Shown: piece after piece, positions 47,525 to 59,271 of the stretch
Numbering within the stretch: the first letter of the stretch is position 1
Layout of the letters: every line of letters starts with the position of its first letter
From: Cladorhizidae sp. MBARI D1340-BT2
Taxonomy: Eukaryota > Porifera > Demospongiae > Poecilosclerida > Cladorhizidae
Assembly (NCBI GenBank): GCA_028752905.1
Contig: JAQNBH010000002.1
Location: forward strand, 32,635,530-32,699,529
DNA length: 64,000 nt
Reading direction: 5' to 3'
Made by a program: the position numbers and the translations under genes
The notes under the pieces: model-generated
Seen by the model: only the letters and a program-made list of their open reading frames with translations
Database searches by the model: none
What the model was told of the DNA's origin: nothing

Positions 47525-50298
47525 CATAACATCATTATTCATGGCATCATTATTCATGGCATCATTATTCATGGCATAATTATTCAGTGCATTATTATTC
47601 ATTGCATTATTATTCATTGCACCATTATTCATGGAATCATTATTCAGTGCATCTTTATTCAGTGCACCATTATTCACTGCAGCATTATTCAGTGCACCAT
47701 TATTCACTGGATCATTATTCACTGCATCATTATTCATATTGCATCATTATTCATTGCATCATTATTCAGTGCACCATTATTCACTGCATCATTATTTATA
47801 TTGCATCATTATTCAGTGCACCATTATTCACTGCATCATTATTCATATTGCATCATTATTCAGTGCACCATTATTCACTGCATCATTATTCATATTGCAT
47901 CATTATTCAGTGCATCATTATTCACTGCATCTTTATTCACTGCATCATTATTCAGTGCACCATTATTCAGTGCACCATTATTCAGTGCACCATTATTCAG
48001 TGCACCATTATTCAGTGCACCATTATTCACTGCACCATTATTCACTGCATCATTATTCATATTGCATCATTATTCAGTGCACCATTATTCAGTGCATCTT
48101 TATTCAGTGCACCATTATTCACTGCAGCATTATTCAGTGCCCCATTATTCACTGGATCATTATTCACTGCATCATTATTTATATTGCATCATTATTCACT
48201 GCATCATTATTCACTGCATCATTATTCATATTGCATCATTATTCAGTGCACCATTATTCACTGCATCATTATTCATATTGCATCATTATTCAGTGCATCA
48301 TTATTCAGTGCACCATTATTCAGTGCATCTTTATTCAGTGCACCATTATTCACTGCAGCATTATTCAGTGCACCATTATTCACTGGATCATTATTCACTG
48401 CATCATTATTTATATTGCATCATTATTCACTGCATCATTATTCACTGCATCATTATTCATATTGCATCATTATTCAGTGCACCATTATTCACTGCATCAT
48501 TATTCATATTGCATCATTATTCAGTGCATCATTATTCAGTGCACCATTATTCAGTGCACCATTATTCAGTGCACCATTATTCAGTGCACCATTATTCACT
48601 GCACCATTATTCACTGCATCATTATTCATATTGCATCATTATTCAGTGCACCATTATTCACTGCATCATTATTCATATTGCATCATTATTCAGTGCATCA
48701 TTATTCAGTGCACCATTATTCAGTGCACCATTATTCAGTGCACCATTATTCAGTGCACCATTATTCACTGCATCATTATTTATATTGCATCATTATTCAC
48801 TGCATCATTATTCACTGCATCATTATTCATATTGCATCATTATTCAGTGCACCATTATTCACTGCATCATTATTCATATTGCATCTTTATTCACTGCATC
48901 ATTATTCAGTGCACCATTATTCAGTGCACCATTATTCAGTGCACCATTATTCAGTGCGCCATTATTCACTGCACCATTATTCACTGCATCATTATTCATA
49001 TTGCATCATTATTCAGTGCATCATTATTCACTGCATCTTTATTCACTGCATCATTATTCAGTGCACCATTATTCAGTGCACCATTATTCAGTGCACCATT
49101 ATTCAGTGCACCATTATTCACTGCACCATTATTCACTGCATCATTATTCATATTGCATCATTATTCAGTGCATCATTATTCAGTGCACCTTTATTCACTG
49201 CATCATTATTCATTGCACCATTATTCAGTGCACCATTATTCAGTGCACCATTATTCAGTGCACCATTATTCAGTGCACCATTATTCAGTGCACCATTATT
49301 CACTGCACCATTATTCATTGCACCATTATTCATTGCACCATTATTCATATTGTATCATTATTCAGTGCACCATTATTCAGTGCACCATTATTCATTGCAT
49401 CATTATTCAGTGCACCATTATTCAGTGCACCATTATACAGTGCACCATTATTCAGTGCACCATTATTCAGTGCACCATTATTCAGTGCACCATTATTCAG
49501 TGCACCATTATTCAGTGCACCATTATTCATTGCACCATTATTCAGTGCACCATTATTCAGTGCACCATTATTCAGTGCACCATTATTCAGTGCACCATTA
49601 TTCATTGCACCATTATTCATTGCACCATTATTCAGTGCACCATTATTCATTGCACCATTATTCAGTGCACCATTATTCAGTGCCACCATTATTCAGTGCA
49701 CCATTATTCATTGCACCATTATTCAGTGCACCATTATTCAGTGCACCATTATTCAGTGCACCATTATTCATTGCACCATTATTCAGTGCCACCATTATTC
49801 AGTGCCACCATTATTCAGTGCACCATTATTCATTGCACCATTATTCAGTGCCACCATTATTCAGTGCACCATTATTCAGTGCACCATTATTCAGTGCACC
49901 ATTATTCAGTGCACCATTATTCATTGCACCATTATTCAGTGCCACCATTATTCAGTGCACCATTATTCAGTGCACCATTATTCAGTGCACCATTATTCAG
50001 TGCACCATTATTCATTGCATCATAATTCATTGCCACCATTATTCAGTGCACCATTATTCAGTGCACCATTATTCAGTGCGACCATTATTCAGTGCACCAT
50101 TATTCAGTGCACCATTATTCATTGCACCATTATTCATTGCACCATTATTCATATTGCATCATTATTCAGTGCACCATTATTCATTGCACCATTATTCATT
50201 GCACCATTATTCATATTGCATCATTATTCAGTGCACCATTATTCATTGCACCATTATTCAGTGCACCATTATTCATTGCACCATTATTCATTGCACAT
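47525..50298. repeat. 15-bp minisatellite, copy 1 (about 2.77 kb)
   Basis: About 185 units of ATTATTCAGTGCACC with variants (CACTGCATC, CATTGCACC, CATATTGCATC). The first two thirds show a mixed higher-order pattern; the last third is more homogeneous. Because 15 is a multiple of three and the unit has no plus-strand stop, all three plus frames stay open for 812-968 codons. These are not genes. Confidence 0.97.
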
Positions 50299-50582
50299 TA
50301 TGACTTGTTTTTGTAATTATCTTTGCCCCAGATATGCTGGTTTGAGGTTTAAGGAATATCTGAGAAGAAAATCATCTTTCAGTACTCTATAAGGAACTTA
50401 AAATAAAAATCTCAGAATTTCATCATTAGATCAGACAGCAACCACATTATTTATATTTCATTTTGTGTATATAGTTATATTCACCATATTTGGAATATCA
50501 GCCAGTCAGTTTGTATGCTGCAATATATACATGTCAACATGATTATGATTTTAGTCGGAATTGTTGTTACCTAATTTTCCAG
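50299..50582. other. Unique spacer, copy 1
   Basis: Non-repetitive AT-rich spacer between the 15-bp and 38-bp arrays. No gene seen. It is nearly identical to 54909-55192. Confidence 0.6.
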
Positions 50583-51334
50583 AGTAGTGGCAAACCAGGA
50601 TCACTCTCAACCACTCTCAGAGTAGTGGCAAACCAGGATCACTCTCAACCACTCTCAGAGTAGTGGCAAACGAGGATCACTCTCAACCACTCTCAGAGTA
50701 GTGGCAAACCAGGATCACTCTCAACCACTCTCAGAGTAGTGGCAAACCAGGATCACTCTCAGAGTAGTGGCAAACCAGGATCACTCTCAACCACTCTCAG
50801 TGTAGTGGCAAACCAGGATCACTCTCAACCACTCTCAGAGTAGTGGCAAACCAGGATCACTCTCAACCACTCTCAAAGTAGTGGCAAACCAGGATCACTC
50901 TCAACCACTCTCAGTGTAGTGGAAAACCAGGATCACTCTCAACCACTCTCAGAGTAGTGACAAACCAGGATCACTCTCAACCACTTTCAGTGTAGTGGCA
51001 AACCAGGATCACTCTCAACCACTCTCAGACTAGTGACAAACCAGGATCACTCTCAACCACTCTCAGAGTAGTGGCAAACCAGGATCACTCTCAACCACTC
51101 TCAGTGTAGTGGAAAACCAGGATCACTCTCAACCACTCTCAGAGTAGTGACAAACCAGGATCACTCTCAGAGTAGTGACAAACCAGGATCACTCTCAGAG
51201 TAGTGGCAAACCAGGATCACTCTCAACCACTCTCAGTGTAGTGGCAAACGAGGATCTCTCTCAACCACTCTCAGAGTATATAGTGGCAAACCAGGATCGC
51301 TCTCAACCACTCTCAGAGTAGTGGCAAACCAGGA
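50583..51334. repeat. 38-bp minisatellite, copy 1 (about 20 units)
   Basis: Units read AGAGTAGTGGCAAACC, then AGGATCACTCTCAACC, then ACTCTC, with AGTGTAGTGG and GTGACAAACC variants. Several units lack the CAACCACTCTC part. The array contracts to about 10 units in the second duplicate (55193-55592). Confidence 0.95.
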
Positions 51335-51360
51335 GATCCTGGCTGCCACTACTCTGAGAG
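51310..51360. other. Hairpin at the end of the 38-bp array, copy 1
   Basis: CTCTCAGAGTAGTGGC is followed by AAACCAGG, a short loop and an inverted copy ending GCCACTACTCTGAGAG. This gives an approximately 22-bp stem with two or three mismatches. The same hairpin is at 55573-55623. Confidence 0.8.
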
Positions 51361-52005
51361 AAGCCTATGTGTGTTCTGTGCTTTGGACTTTGGGGTGTGT
51401 ATTATAGATTGTGTGATTTCCTGTTTCTATGGAGGCAGGGTATTTAAACCCTGACTCTCAACTGTTCTGTTAGTCTTTATCTTGGATTGCTCGATTGTTC
51501 TATTCGCTTTATATATAATATTCTAAATTTCTATGAATTAAGCTAAGGAGCAATTGTACAGCATAGATATTGCTCCAGTGGCAGTAATTGTTACCAAGTT
51601 GGGAGTTATCTACTGAAGTGACCATCAGCATATGGTGGCAGTGGTGTTCAGCTGAATTAGAACCTCAACAATGCTTACCTAGATGTATTCTAAATTCTTA
51701 CTGGTTTAAAAAGTCATTGTTCTATTCATATATGGAGTAAAATAGTGAGCCCACACAGCATGTATAGTTACCTAATTTGTTCTGAATTCTTTCATACTCT
51801 AGAAGTAGTTGCCAGGATAGATTTCTTTGCTATAATTTGGTTTCAAATAGCGAGTGAGATATTGAAGCTACACAAGCACGTATGTTTACCTAGATGTGCT
51901 CTGAATTCTTTCTCTCTTGAGAAGTTTCTGCTGCTTCTGCTTGATGGCAGTGGAAGAAGGCGTAGATGACTATATGGAGAATAAACAAGAAACATTGGAA
52001 CCAAC
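51361..52005. other. Non-coding flank between hairpin and LTR, copy 1
   Basis: It contains a TATTTAAA box (about 51444), a pyrimidine-rich stretch and three inverted copies of the dispersed GAATTC-core repeat (about 51664-51700, 51770-51815 and 51888-51935). It could be a degraded LTR or promoter, but only one LTR-like boundary is visible. The duplicate is at 55624-56268. Confidence 0.4.
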
Positions 52006-52357
52006 TGTGAGGGATCTATTCTCTTTGCTAGTATACTATATAGTAGATTCCCATGAAACTGTCTGAATATGGCTTTAAGTTATTAATTCAGTGATAATAT
52101 GCAGCACACTCACAACACAATCAAGAACTCTTGGGCCCCCTGACTCAGAGGCCTGGCTCCTTTAAATAGGCTGCCAGGTGTGAGTCAGGTTATTCCCTTA
52201 CAAGGTAATACTAATTAGCTAGTCTGTTCCTTCCCTGGCCAATCAGAACTGTCCAGGGGAATCTCATGACCTATGTACTATTGGCTATCACTCTCTATGT
52301 GGTCTGTGGTCCGAGTTCAGACCCTTGCAGGGGTTCATGGTTGAGGAATCCCTGACA
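52006..52357 (-). repeat. Duplicated 3' LTR of the Gmr1-like element (copy 1)
   Basis: 352 bp, starting TGTGAGGG and ending CCCTGACA, preceded by CCAAC. It appears identical to the LTR at 56269-56620. It exists here because the segmental duplication captured one end of the retrotransposon, not because of a separate insertion. Confidence 0.9.
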
Positions 52358-52608
52358 CTCCCCCCTTTCCTTCCCTGCAGCGAAGCTGGTTTCCTCCGTC
52401 CATGCTTGACGAGACAGCCCATCTGCATTCGCATTGGCTTTCCCTGGACGGTGAACGATGACGTAGTTGTAAGGTTGGAGGAGTAGTGCCCATCTCGTAA
52501 GTCTTCCTCCTGTGTCTCGCATTCTGTCGAGGTAACGGAGACAGTTGTGGTCCGTGGCAATAGTGAAACTGACACCAGTGAGGTAAACTGAAAAATATTT
52601 GACTGCTT
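52358..52608 (-). pseudogene. Truncated RNase H end of the Gmr1-like pol (duplicate)
   Basis: This carries the polypurine tract (52358-52375) and the C-terminal RNase H segment, including the T-D-H-N and A-D-G-L-S motifs. It is cut at 52608 where the 15-bp array begins. It is a duplication fragment with no independent function. Confidence 0.88.
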
Positions 52609-54908
52609 ATTCAGTGCATTATTATTCATTGCATTATTATTCATTGCACCATTATTCATGGAATCATTATTCAGTGCATCTTTATTCAGTGCACCATTAT
52701 TCACTGCAGCATTATTCAGTGCACCATTATTCACTGGATCATTATTCACTGCATCATTATTCATATTTCATCATTATTCATTGCATCATTATTCAGTGCA
52801 CCATTATTCACTGCATCATTATTTATATTGCATCATTATTCAGTGCACCATTATTCACTGCATCATTATTCATATTGCATCATTATTCAGTGCACCATTA
52901 TTCACTGCATCATTATTCATATTGCATCATTATTCAGTGCATCATTATTCACTGCATCTTTATTCACTGCATCATTATTCAGTGCACCATTATTCAGTGC
53001 ACCATTATTCAGTGCACCATTATTCAGTGCACCATTATTCACTGCACCATTATTCACTGCATCATTATTCATATTGCATCATTATTCAGTGCACCATTAT
53101 TCAGTGCATCTTTATTCAGTGCACCATTATTCACTGCAGCATTATTCAGTGCACCATTATTCACTGGATCATTATTCACTGCATCATTATTCATATTGCA
53201 TCATTATTCATTGCATCATTATTCAGTGCACCATTATTCACTGCATCATTATTTATATTGCATCATTATTCACTGCATCATTATTCACTGCATCATTATT
53301 CATATTGCATCATTATTCAGTGCACCATTATTCACTGCATCATTATTCATATTGCATCATTATTCAGTGCATCATTATTCACTGCATCTTTATTCACTGC
53401 ATCATTATTCAGTGCACCATTATTCAGTGCACCATTATTCAGTGCACCATTATTCAGTGCACCATTATTCACTGCACCATTATTCACTGCATCATTATTC
53501 ATATTGCATCATTATTCAGTGCATCATTATTCACTGCATCTTTATTCACTGCATCATTATTCAGTGCACCATTATTCAGTGCACCATTATTCAGTGCACC
53601 ATTATTCAGTGCACCATTATTCACTGCACCATTATTCACTGCATCATTATTCATATTGCATCATTATTCAGTGCATCATTATTCAGTGCACCTTTATTCA
53701 CTGCATCATTATTCATTGCACCATTATTCAGTGCACCATTATTCAGTGCACCATTATTCAGTGCACCATTATTCAGTGCACCATTATTCAGTGCACCATT
53801 ATTCATTGCACCATTATTCATTGCACCATTATTCATATTGTATCATTATTCAGTGCACCATTATTCAGTGCACCATTATTCATTGCACCATTATTCAGTG
53901 CACCATTATTCAGTGCCACCATTATTCAGTGCACCATTATTCATTGCACCATTATTCATTGCACCATTATTCAGTGCACCATTATTCAGTGCACCATTAT
54001 ACAGTGCACCATTATTCAGTGCACCATTATTCAGTGCACCGTGATTCAGTGCACCATTATTCAGTGCACCATTATTCAGTGCACCATTATTCAGTGCACC
54101 ATTATTCATTGCACCATTATTCAGTGCACCATTATTCAGTGCACCATTATTCAGTGCACCATTATTCATTGCACCATTATTCATTGCACCCATTATTCAT
54201 TGCACCATTAATCATTGCACCATTATTCAGTGCACCATTATTCAGTGCCACCATTATTCAGTGCACCATTATTCATTGCACCATTATTCAGTGCACCATT
54301 ATTCAGTGCACCATTATTCAGTGCACCATTATTCATTGCACCATTATTCAGTGCCACCATTATTCAGTGCACCATTATTCAGTGCCACCATTATTCAGTG
54401 CACCATTATTCATTGCACCATTATTCAGTGCCACCATTATTCAGTGCACCATTATTCAGTGCACCGCACCATTATTCAGTGCACCATTATTCAGTGCACC
54501 ATTATTCAGTGCACCATTATTCATTGCACCATTATTCAGTGCCACCATTATTCAGTGCACCATTATTCAGTGCACCATTATTCAGTGCACCATTATTCAG
54601 TGCACCATTATTCAGTGCACCATTATTCAGTGCACCATTATTCATTGCATCATAATTCAGTGCCACCATTATTCAGTGCACCATTATTCAGTGCACCATT
54701 ATTCAGTGCGACCATTATTCAGTGCACCATTATTCAGTGCACCATTATTCATTGCACCATTATTCATTGCACCATTATTCAGTGCACCATTATTCATTGC
54801 ACCATTATTCATTGCACCATTATTCATATTGCATCATTATTCAGTGCACCATTATTCATTGCACCATTATTCAGTGCACCATTATTCATTGCACCATTAT
54901 TCATTGCA
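52609..54908. repeat. 15-bp minisatellite, copy 2 (about 2.3 kb)
   Basis: Same unit and variant order as copy 1, with internal deletions. A unit with a GTGATTCAG substitution (54042) and a GCACCGCACC junction (54464) are private to this copy. Long plus-strand frames (481-725 codons) are repeat artefacts. Confidence 0.95.
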
Positions 54909-55192
54909 CATTATGACTTGTTTTTGTAATTATCATTGCCCCAGATATGCTGGTTTGAGGTTTAAGGAATATCTGAGAAGAAAATCATCTTTCAGTACTA
55001 TATAAGGAACTTAAAATAAAAATCTCAGAATTTCATCATTAGATCAGACAGCAACCACATTATTTATATTTCATTTTGTGTATATAGTTATATTCACCAT
55101 ATTTGGAATATCAGCCAGTCAGTTTGTATGCTGCAATATATACATGTCAACATGATTATGATTTTAGTCGGAATTGTTGTTACCTAATTTTC
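54909..55192. other. Unique spacer, copy 2
   Basis: Duplicate of 50299-50582 with a few substitutions (e.g. ATCATTGCC for ATCTTTGCC near 54933). Confidence 0.6.
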
Positions 55193-55592
55193 CAGAGTAG
55201 TGGAAAACCAGGATCACTCTCAACCACTCTCAGTGTAGTGGCAAACCAGGATCACTCTCAACCACTCTCAGAGTAGTGGCAAACCAGGATCACTCTCAAC
55301 CACTCTCAGAGTAGTGGCAAACGAGGATCACTCTCAACCACTCTCAGAGTAGTGGCAAACCAGGATCACTCTCAACCACTCTCAGAGTAGTGGCAAACGA
55401 GGATCACTCTCAACCACTCTCAGAGTAGTGACAAACCAGGATCACTCTCAACCACTTTCAGTGTAGTGGCAAACCAGGATCACTCTCAACCACTCTCAGT
55501 GTAGTGGCAAACGAGGATCTCTCTCAACCACTCTCAGAGTATATAGTGGCAAACCAGGATCGCTCTCAACCACTCTCAGAGTAGTGGCAAAC
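55193..55592. repeat. 38-bp minisatellite, copy 2 (about 10.5 units)
   Basis: Same unit as 50583-51334 but about half as long. It ends in the same GTATATAGTGGC variant unit and the hairpin at 55573-55623. Confidence 0.95.
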
Positions 55593-55623
55593 CAGGAGAT
55601 CCTGGCTGCCACTACTCTGAGAG
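55573..55623. other. Hairpin at the end of the 38-bp array, copy 2
   Basis: Duplicate of 51310-51360. It is preserved exactly although the neighbouring array has contracted. Confidence 0.8.
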
Positions 55624-56268
55624 AAGCCTATGTGTGTTCTGTGCTTTGGACTTTGGGGTGTGTATTATAGATTGTGTGATTTCCTGTTTCTATGGAGGCA
55701 GGGTATTTAAACCCTGACTCTCAACTGTTCTGTTAGTCTTTATCTTGGATTGCTCGATTGTTCTATTCGCTTTATATATAATATTCTAAATTTCTATGAA
55801 TTAAGCTAAGGAGCAATTGTACAGCATAGATATTGCTCCAGTGGCAGTAATTGTTACCAAGTTGGGAGTTATCTACTGAAGTGACCATCAGCATATGGTG
55901 GCAGTGGTGTTCAGCTGAATTAGAACCTCAACAATGCTTACCTAGATGTATTCTAAATTCTTACTGGTTTAAAAAGTCATTGTTCTATTCATATATGGAG
56001 TAAAATAGTGAGCCCACACAGCATGTATAGTTACCTAATTTGTTCTGAATTCTTTCATACTCTAGAAGTAGTTGCCAGGATAGATTTCTTTGCTATAATT
56101 TGGTTTCAAATAGCGAGTGAGATATTGAAGCTACACAAGCACGTATGCTTACCTAGATGTGCTCTGAATTCTTTCTCTCTTGAGAAGTTTCTGCTGCTTC
56201 TGCTTGATGGCAGTGGAAGAAGGCGTAGATGACTATATGGAGAATAAACAAGAAACATTGGAACCAAC
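55624..56268. other. Non-coding flank between hairpin and LTR, copy 2
   Basis: Duplicate of 51361-52005. It holds the same dispersed-repeat copies (near 55927, 56033 and 56151) and the TATTTAAA box. Its last 62 bp form the left half of the interrupted open frame described separately. Confidence 0.45.
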
Positions 56269-56620
56269 TGTGAGGGATCTATTCTCTTTGCTAGTATACT
56301 ATATAGTAGATTCCCATGAAACTGTCTGAATATGGCTTTAAGTTATTAATTCAGTGATAATATGCAGCACACTCACAACACAATCAAGAACTCTTGGGCC
56401 CCCTGACTCAGAGGCCTGGCTCCTTTAAATAGGCTGCCAGGTGTGAGTCAGGTTATTCCCTTACAAGGTAATACTAATTAGCTAGTCTGTTCCTTCCCTG
56501 GCCAATCAGAACTGTCCAGGGGAATCTCATGACCTATGTACTATTGGCTATCACTCTCTATGTGGTCTGTGGTCCGAGTTCAGACCCTTGCAGGGGTTCA
56601 TGGTTGAGGAATCCCTGACA
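56269..56620 (-). repeat. 3' LTR of the Gmr1-like element
   Basis: 352 bp. On the element strand it begins TGTCAGGG and ends CCCTCACA. It contains a CTGATTGGCCAG (CCAAT-type) motif and a TATTTAAA box, plausible promoter elements. The RNase H frame runs into its first 60 bp before stopping. It differs from the 5' LTR at a single position (GGTCCGAG against GGTCCCAG on the plus strand). Confidence 0.95.
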
Positions 56621-57086
56621 CTCCCCCCTTTCCTTCCCTGCAGCGAAGCTGGTTTCCTCCGTCCATGCTTGACGAGACAGCCCATCTGCATTCGCATTGG
56701 CTTTCCCTGGACGGTGAACGATGACGTAGTTGTAAGGTTGGAGGAGTAGTGCCCATCTCGTAAGTCTTCCTCCTGTGTCTCGCATTCTGTCGAGGTAACG
56801 GAGACAGTTGTGGTCCGTGGCAATAGTGAAACTGACACCAGTGAGGTAAACTGAAAAATATTTGACTGCTTCAATAATGGCAAGGCATTCCTTTTCTACC
56901 GCCGCATATATAGTTCCTCTCCCGGGAGAGAAGCTTTCGGGAGAAGAAAGCTACGGGACGGTCATTCTGTGCCTCATCCATCTGGCTGAGCACTGCACCC
57001 ACCCCAACATCAGACGCATCCGTCTGGACCACAAATTGTCGGTTTGAAGTCGGGTCCCTGAAGGACTGGCTCACTCGACAGGGCAT
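56558..57086 (-). pseudogene. RNase H domain of pol, in two frames
   Basis: The first piece (57086-56871) holds [11 protein letters not shown] with the first catalytic Asp. Near 56910 the frame changes, probably by a small AT-repeat insertion. The remainder (to 56558) holds an E-K-E-C-L-A-I segment, a T-D-H-N motif and A-D-G-L-S with the last acidic residue. All four acidic positions can be located, but across different frames. It follows reverse transcriptase directly and ends inside the 3' LTR. Confidence 0.85.
56621..56638 (-). promoter_or_regulatory. Polypurine tract
   Basis: On the element strand an 18-base run of only G and A directly abuts the 3' LTR. That is the position and composition expected for the plus-strand DNA primer of reverse transcription. 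A duplicate is at 52358-52375. Confidence 0.85.
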
Positions 57087-58371
57087 CCTTCAGTGCCTGG
57101 AAGGCTCGCTGGTGTGTCTCTGTCCATTCTACTTTGTCGGGGAGGTCCTTTCGGGTGAGGTCTGATAGTGGAGCGGCAGTAGTAGCGTACTTAGGGATAA
57201 ATCGCCGATAGATTCCAGTCAGCCCTAAGAATGATCTGATGTCCTTCTTTTTCTTTGGAACTGTGAAGTCTTGCACGGCCTGTACTTTACCAAGCTCAGG
57301 TCTGACCTGTCCTTTCCCTACAACGTGGCCAAGGTATGGGCATGTGTACATGGCATACTTGCACTTTGCTTGTTTTGCAGTGAGCCCTGCCTCACTAAGT
57401 CGGGTCAGCGTCTGTTCTAGGTGGTTGAGGTGGTGCTGCCAGGTTGTACTAAACACCACAATGTCATCCATGTAGGCTGCTACAAAGTCTGAGGCATCCC
57501 CAAATATGGTGTTCATCATGCGTTGAAAAACGCTGGGAGCTCCCACTAGCATCACTTTGAATTGGTATTTACCAAACGGGGTGACAAAAGCTGTCTTCTG
57601 GCGTGAATTCTCATCAACTGGCACCTGCCAGTACCCTTTGGTGAGGTCCAGCGTGGTGAGGTATGTAGCTCTGGCTAAGCCATCGATCAACTCATCAACT
57701 CTGGGCATAGGAAATGGGTCGGGACGGGTCACTGCATTGAGTCGACGATAGTCCACACAGAGGCGCAGTGACCCATCTTTCTTTGGAACCAGCACGATGG
57801 GAGCAGCCCATGCACTGGTGCTAGCCTCGATGAGGTCCGCCCTCAACATCTGGTCTATTTCCCTTCTGACGGTGTCTCTCCTGGAGTGGGGTAGGCGGTA
57901 GGGGGGTGAGTGGACGGGCAGAGCTTCTCCGGTTGCTATTTGCATGAATGCCATTTGAGTTCTCCCCGGCTCGTTCGTAAAAACATGTTCATGCTGTCGT
58001 AAGAGGGCAAGTAACTCTTCTTTCTGGTGTTCATCCAGTTCCTCATTTAGATGTACTGTTGGTGGTTTCTCTTCATCTGGCCACGTTGGAATGTCCACTT
58101 CAGTCGTGTCGTCCATTCCTACGCTGGCTGTCAGGCATATCGCGGAGGGCGATTCCCATCTTGCCAACATGTTGACGTGGTACTTCCTGAGCAGTCTCCT
58201 ACTGCCATCCATCCTAACCCGGAATGTGGTGGGGGACAGCTTGTCCACCACTGGGAAAGGGCCCTGCCATTTGGCCAGGAGTTTGTTTGACGATGACGGC
58301 AGCAGGACTAGCACAAGGTCTCCAATCTGAAAGGTCCTCTCTCTGGTGGTCTTGTCGTAATACCGCTTCAT
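57010..58371 (-). pseudogene. Integrase C-terminal (GPF) domain and reverse transcriptase
   Basis: This 453-residue frame begins with the end of integrase, including a K-W-Q-G-P-F segment near residues 35-39 (the GPY/F module). After a linker with D-E-H-Q-K-E-E-L-L-A-L-L comes a Ty3/gypsy reverse transcriptase. Visible motifs are V-L-V-P-K-K-D-G-S-L-R (193-203), L-D-L-T-K-G-Y-W-Q (241-249, catalytic Asp 242) and Y-M-D-D (300-303), with F-L-G-L-T-G-I-Y-R-R-F further on. The usual Pro-Phe-Gly after V-M near residue 274 is absent, an in-frame 9-bp loss. The frame ends early at 57010 because of an extra base near 57040, where RNase H begins in another frame. It is in phase with the upstream integrase frame, separated by one TAG. 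Confidence 0.93.
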
Positions 58372-58410
58372 CTCCTTTTTGGCATCCTTTTCACAGACTG
58401 TTGCAGATTT

Positions 58411-59271
58411 CTAGGCTGCTTCGAGGCGACGATATGCCTCTTGAAGGAAGGACACTGTGCTTTCTGGGGCCTGCTTGGGTGCTTCCCATTCTTCCTTGAC
58501 GATATCAAGTGGTCCGCGGGGGTTCCATCCATAGAGGAGCTCAAATGGGGAGTAGCCAGTGCTTTCCTGGGGGACGCTGCGGTACGCAAAGAGTACGTAC
58601 GGGAGAACCTTGTTCCACTGATTATCAAATTGGCCAATCAGTTTCCTTAGCATCTGCTTGAGTGTTGCGTTGAACCTCTCAACCATACCATCAGTTTGAG
58701 GATGGTATGCAGAGGTCTTGATAGAGCGGATACCGAATAGGCGATAGAATTCCTGGAGTAAGCCACTAGTGAAGTTAGCTCCTCGGTCCGTTAGAATTTC
58801 ATCCGGGAGTCCAACCCTGGAGAACAACTCGATGAGTGCCTCCGCCACGTCTGTACTGGTAGTCGTGCATAGTGGAAATGCCTCAGGGAATCGTGTGCCA
58901 TAGTCACAGACTGTCAAGATAAATCTGTGGCCCTCCTTTGTCTCCGGCAGCGGTCCCACCATGTCCATGGCTATACGGCGAAAAGGTATCCGCATCACAG
59001 GTAAGGGAATTAGTGGTACCTTTCGTGGTTTGGTAGTGGCTGATCTCTGGCAGTCTTGGCAGCGGGTACACAGCTCTGCCACATCTGTCCTCATCCCTGG
59101 CCAGAAGAATCGCTGCATAAGTCGTGCTGTTGTTCTCTTTCTTCCCAAGTGGCCTGCCCACGGTATCTGGTGTGCCATCCTGAGGACTGTCTCCCGGTAT
59201 GGCTGTGGCAGTAACCGCTGGTTTATCTCATCATTTGCTTGGCTGGGTCCATCTTCTATACAGGAGGCCAT
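58411..59271 (-). pseudogene. Integrase: zinc-binding and DDE catalytic core
   Basis: The 286-residue frame shows the HHCC zinc module (His34, His41, Cys71, Cys74) and the catalytic triad Asp103 (M-D-M-V-G-P), Asp162 (L-T-D-R-G-A-N) and Glu198 (V-E-R-F-N). Exactly 35 residues lie between the last two, the D-35-E signature. It ends at TAG 58411-58413, and the same frame continues 13 codons later into the GPF module, so the stop is internal. The N-terminal segment (K-D-G-L-L-Y-R-R) lies in the previous frame, showing a frame change near 59250. It integrates element DNA into the host genome. Its position upstream of reverse transcriptase is the unusual feature. Confidence 0.93.

Larger units (their letters stand above)
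47582..52608. repeat. Segmental duplication, copy 1 (5,027 bp)
   Basis: This segment (15-bp array, spacer, 38-bp array, hairpin, flank, one LTR and 251 bp of retrotransposon pol) is followed head-to-tail by a second copy at 52609-56871. At 52601-52610 the retrotransposon sequence GACTGCTT joins directly to the array motif ATTCAGTGC. The same retrotransposon sequence continues uninterrupted past 56871, and the array motif is continuous at 47582. Only TT is shared at the join, so microhomology is minimal. The unique parts match almost perfectly; length differences lie in the two minisatellites. Confidence 0.9.
52609..56871. repeat. Segmental duplication, copy 2 (4,263 bp)
   Basis: The order is the same as in copy 1. 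It is about 760 bp shorter, mainly because of contraction of the 15-bp and 38-bp minisatellites. It runs without a break into the full retrotransposon to the right, so it occupies the original right-hand context. Confidence 0.88.

Noticed and set aside
47486..50392. Three overlapping plus-strand frames of 812-968 codons
   Set aside because: They are translations of a 15-bp stop-free tandem repeat, open in every plus frame, with no domain, start context or splice evidence.
51361..52005. Separate solo LTR with a TATTTAAA promoter
   Set aside because: Only one plausible boundary and no target duplication could be found.
52006..52357. Independent solo-LTR insertion
   Set aside because: It shares the flanking CCAAC, the adjoining polypurine tract and pol sequence, and the left context with 56269-56620, so it is part of the segmental duplication.
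52599..55005. Long plus-strand frames of 481-725 codons and Asn/Ala-rich minus-strand frames
   Set aside because: Same 15-bp repeat artefact in the duplicated copy.
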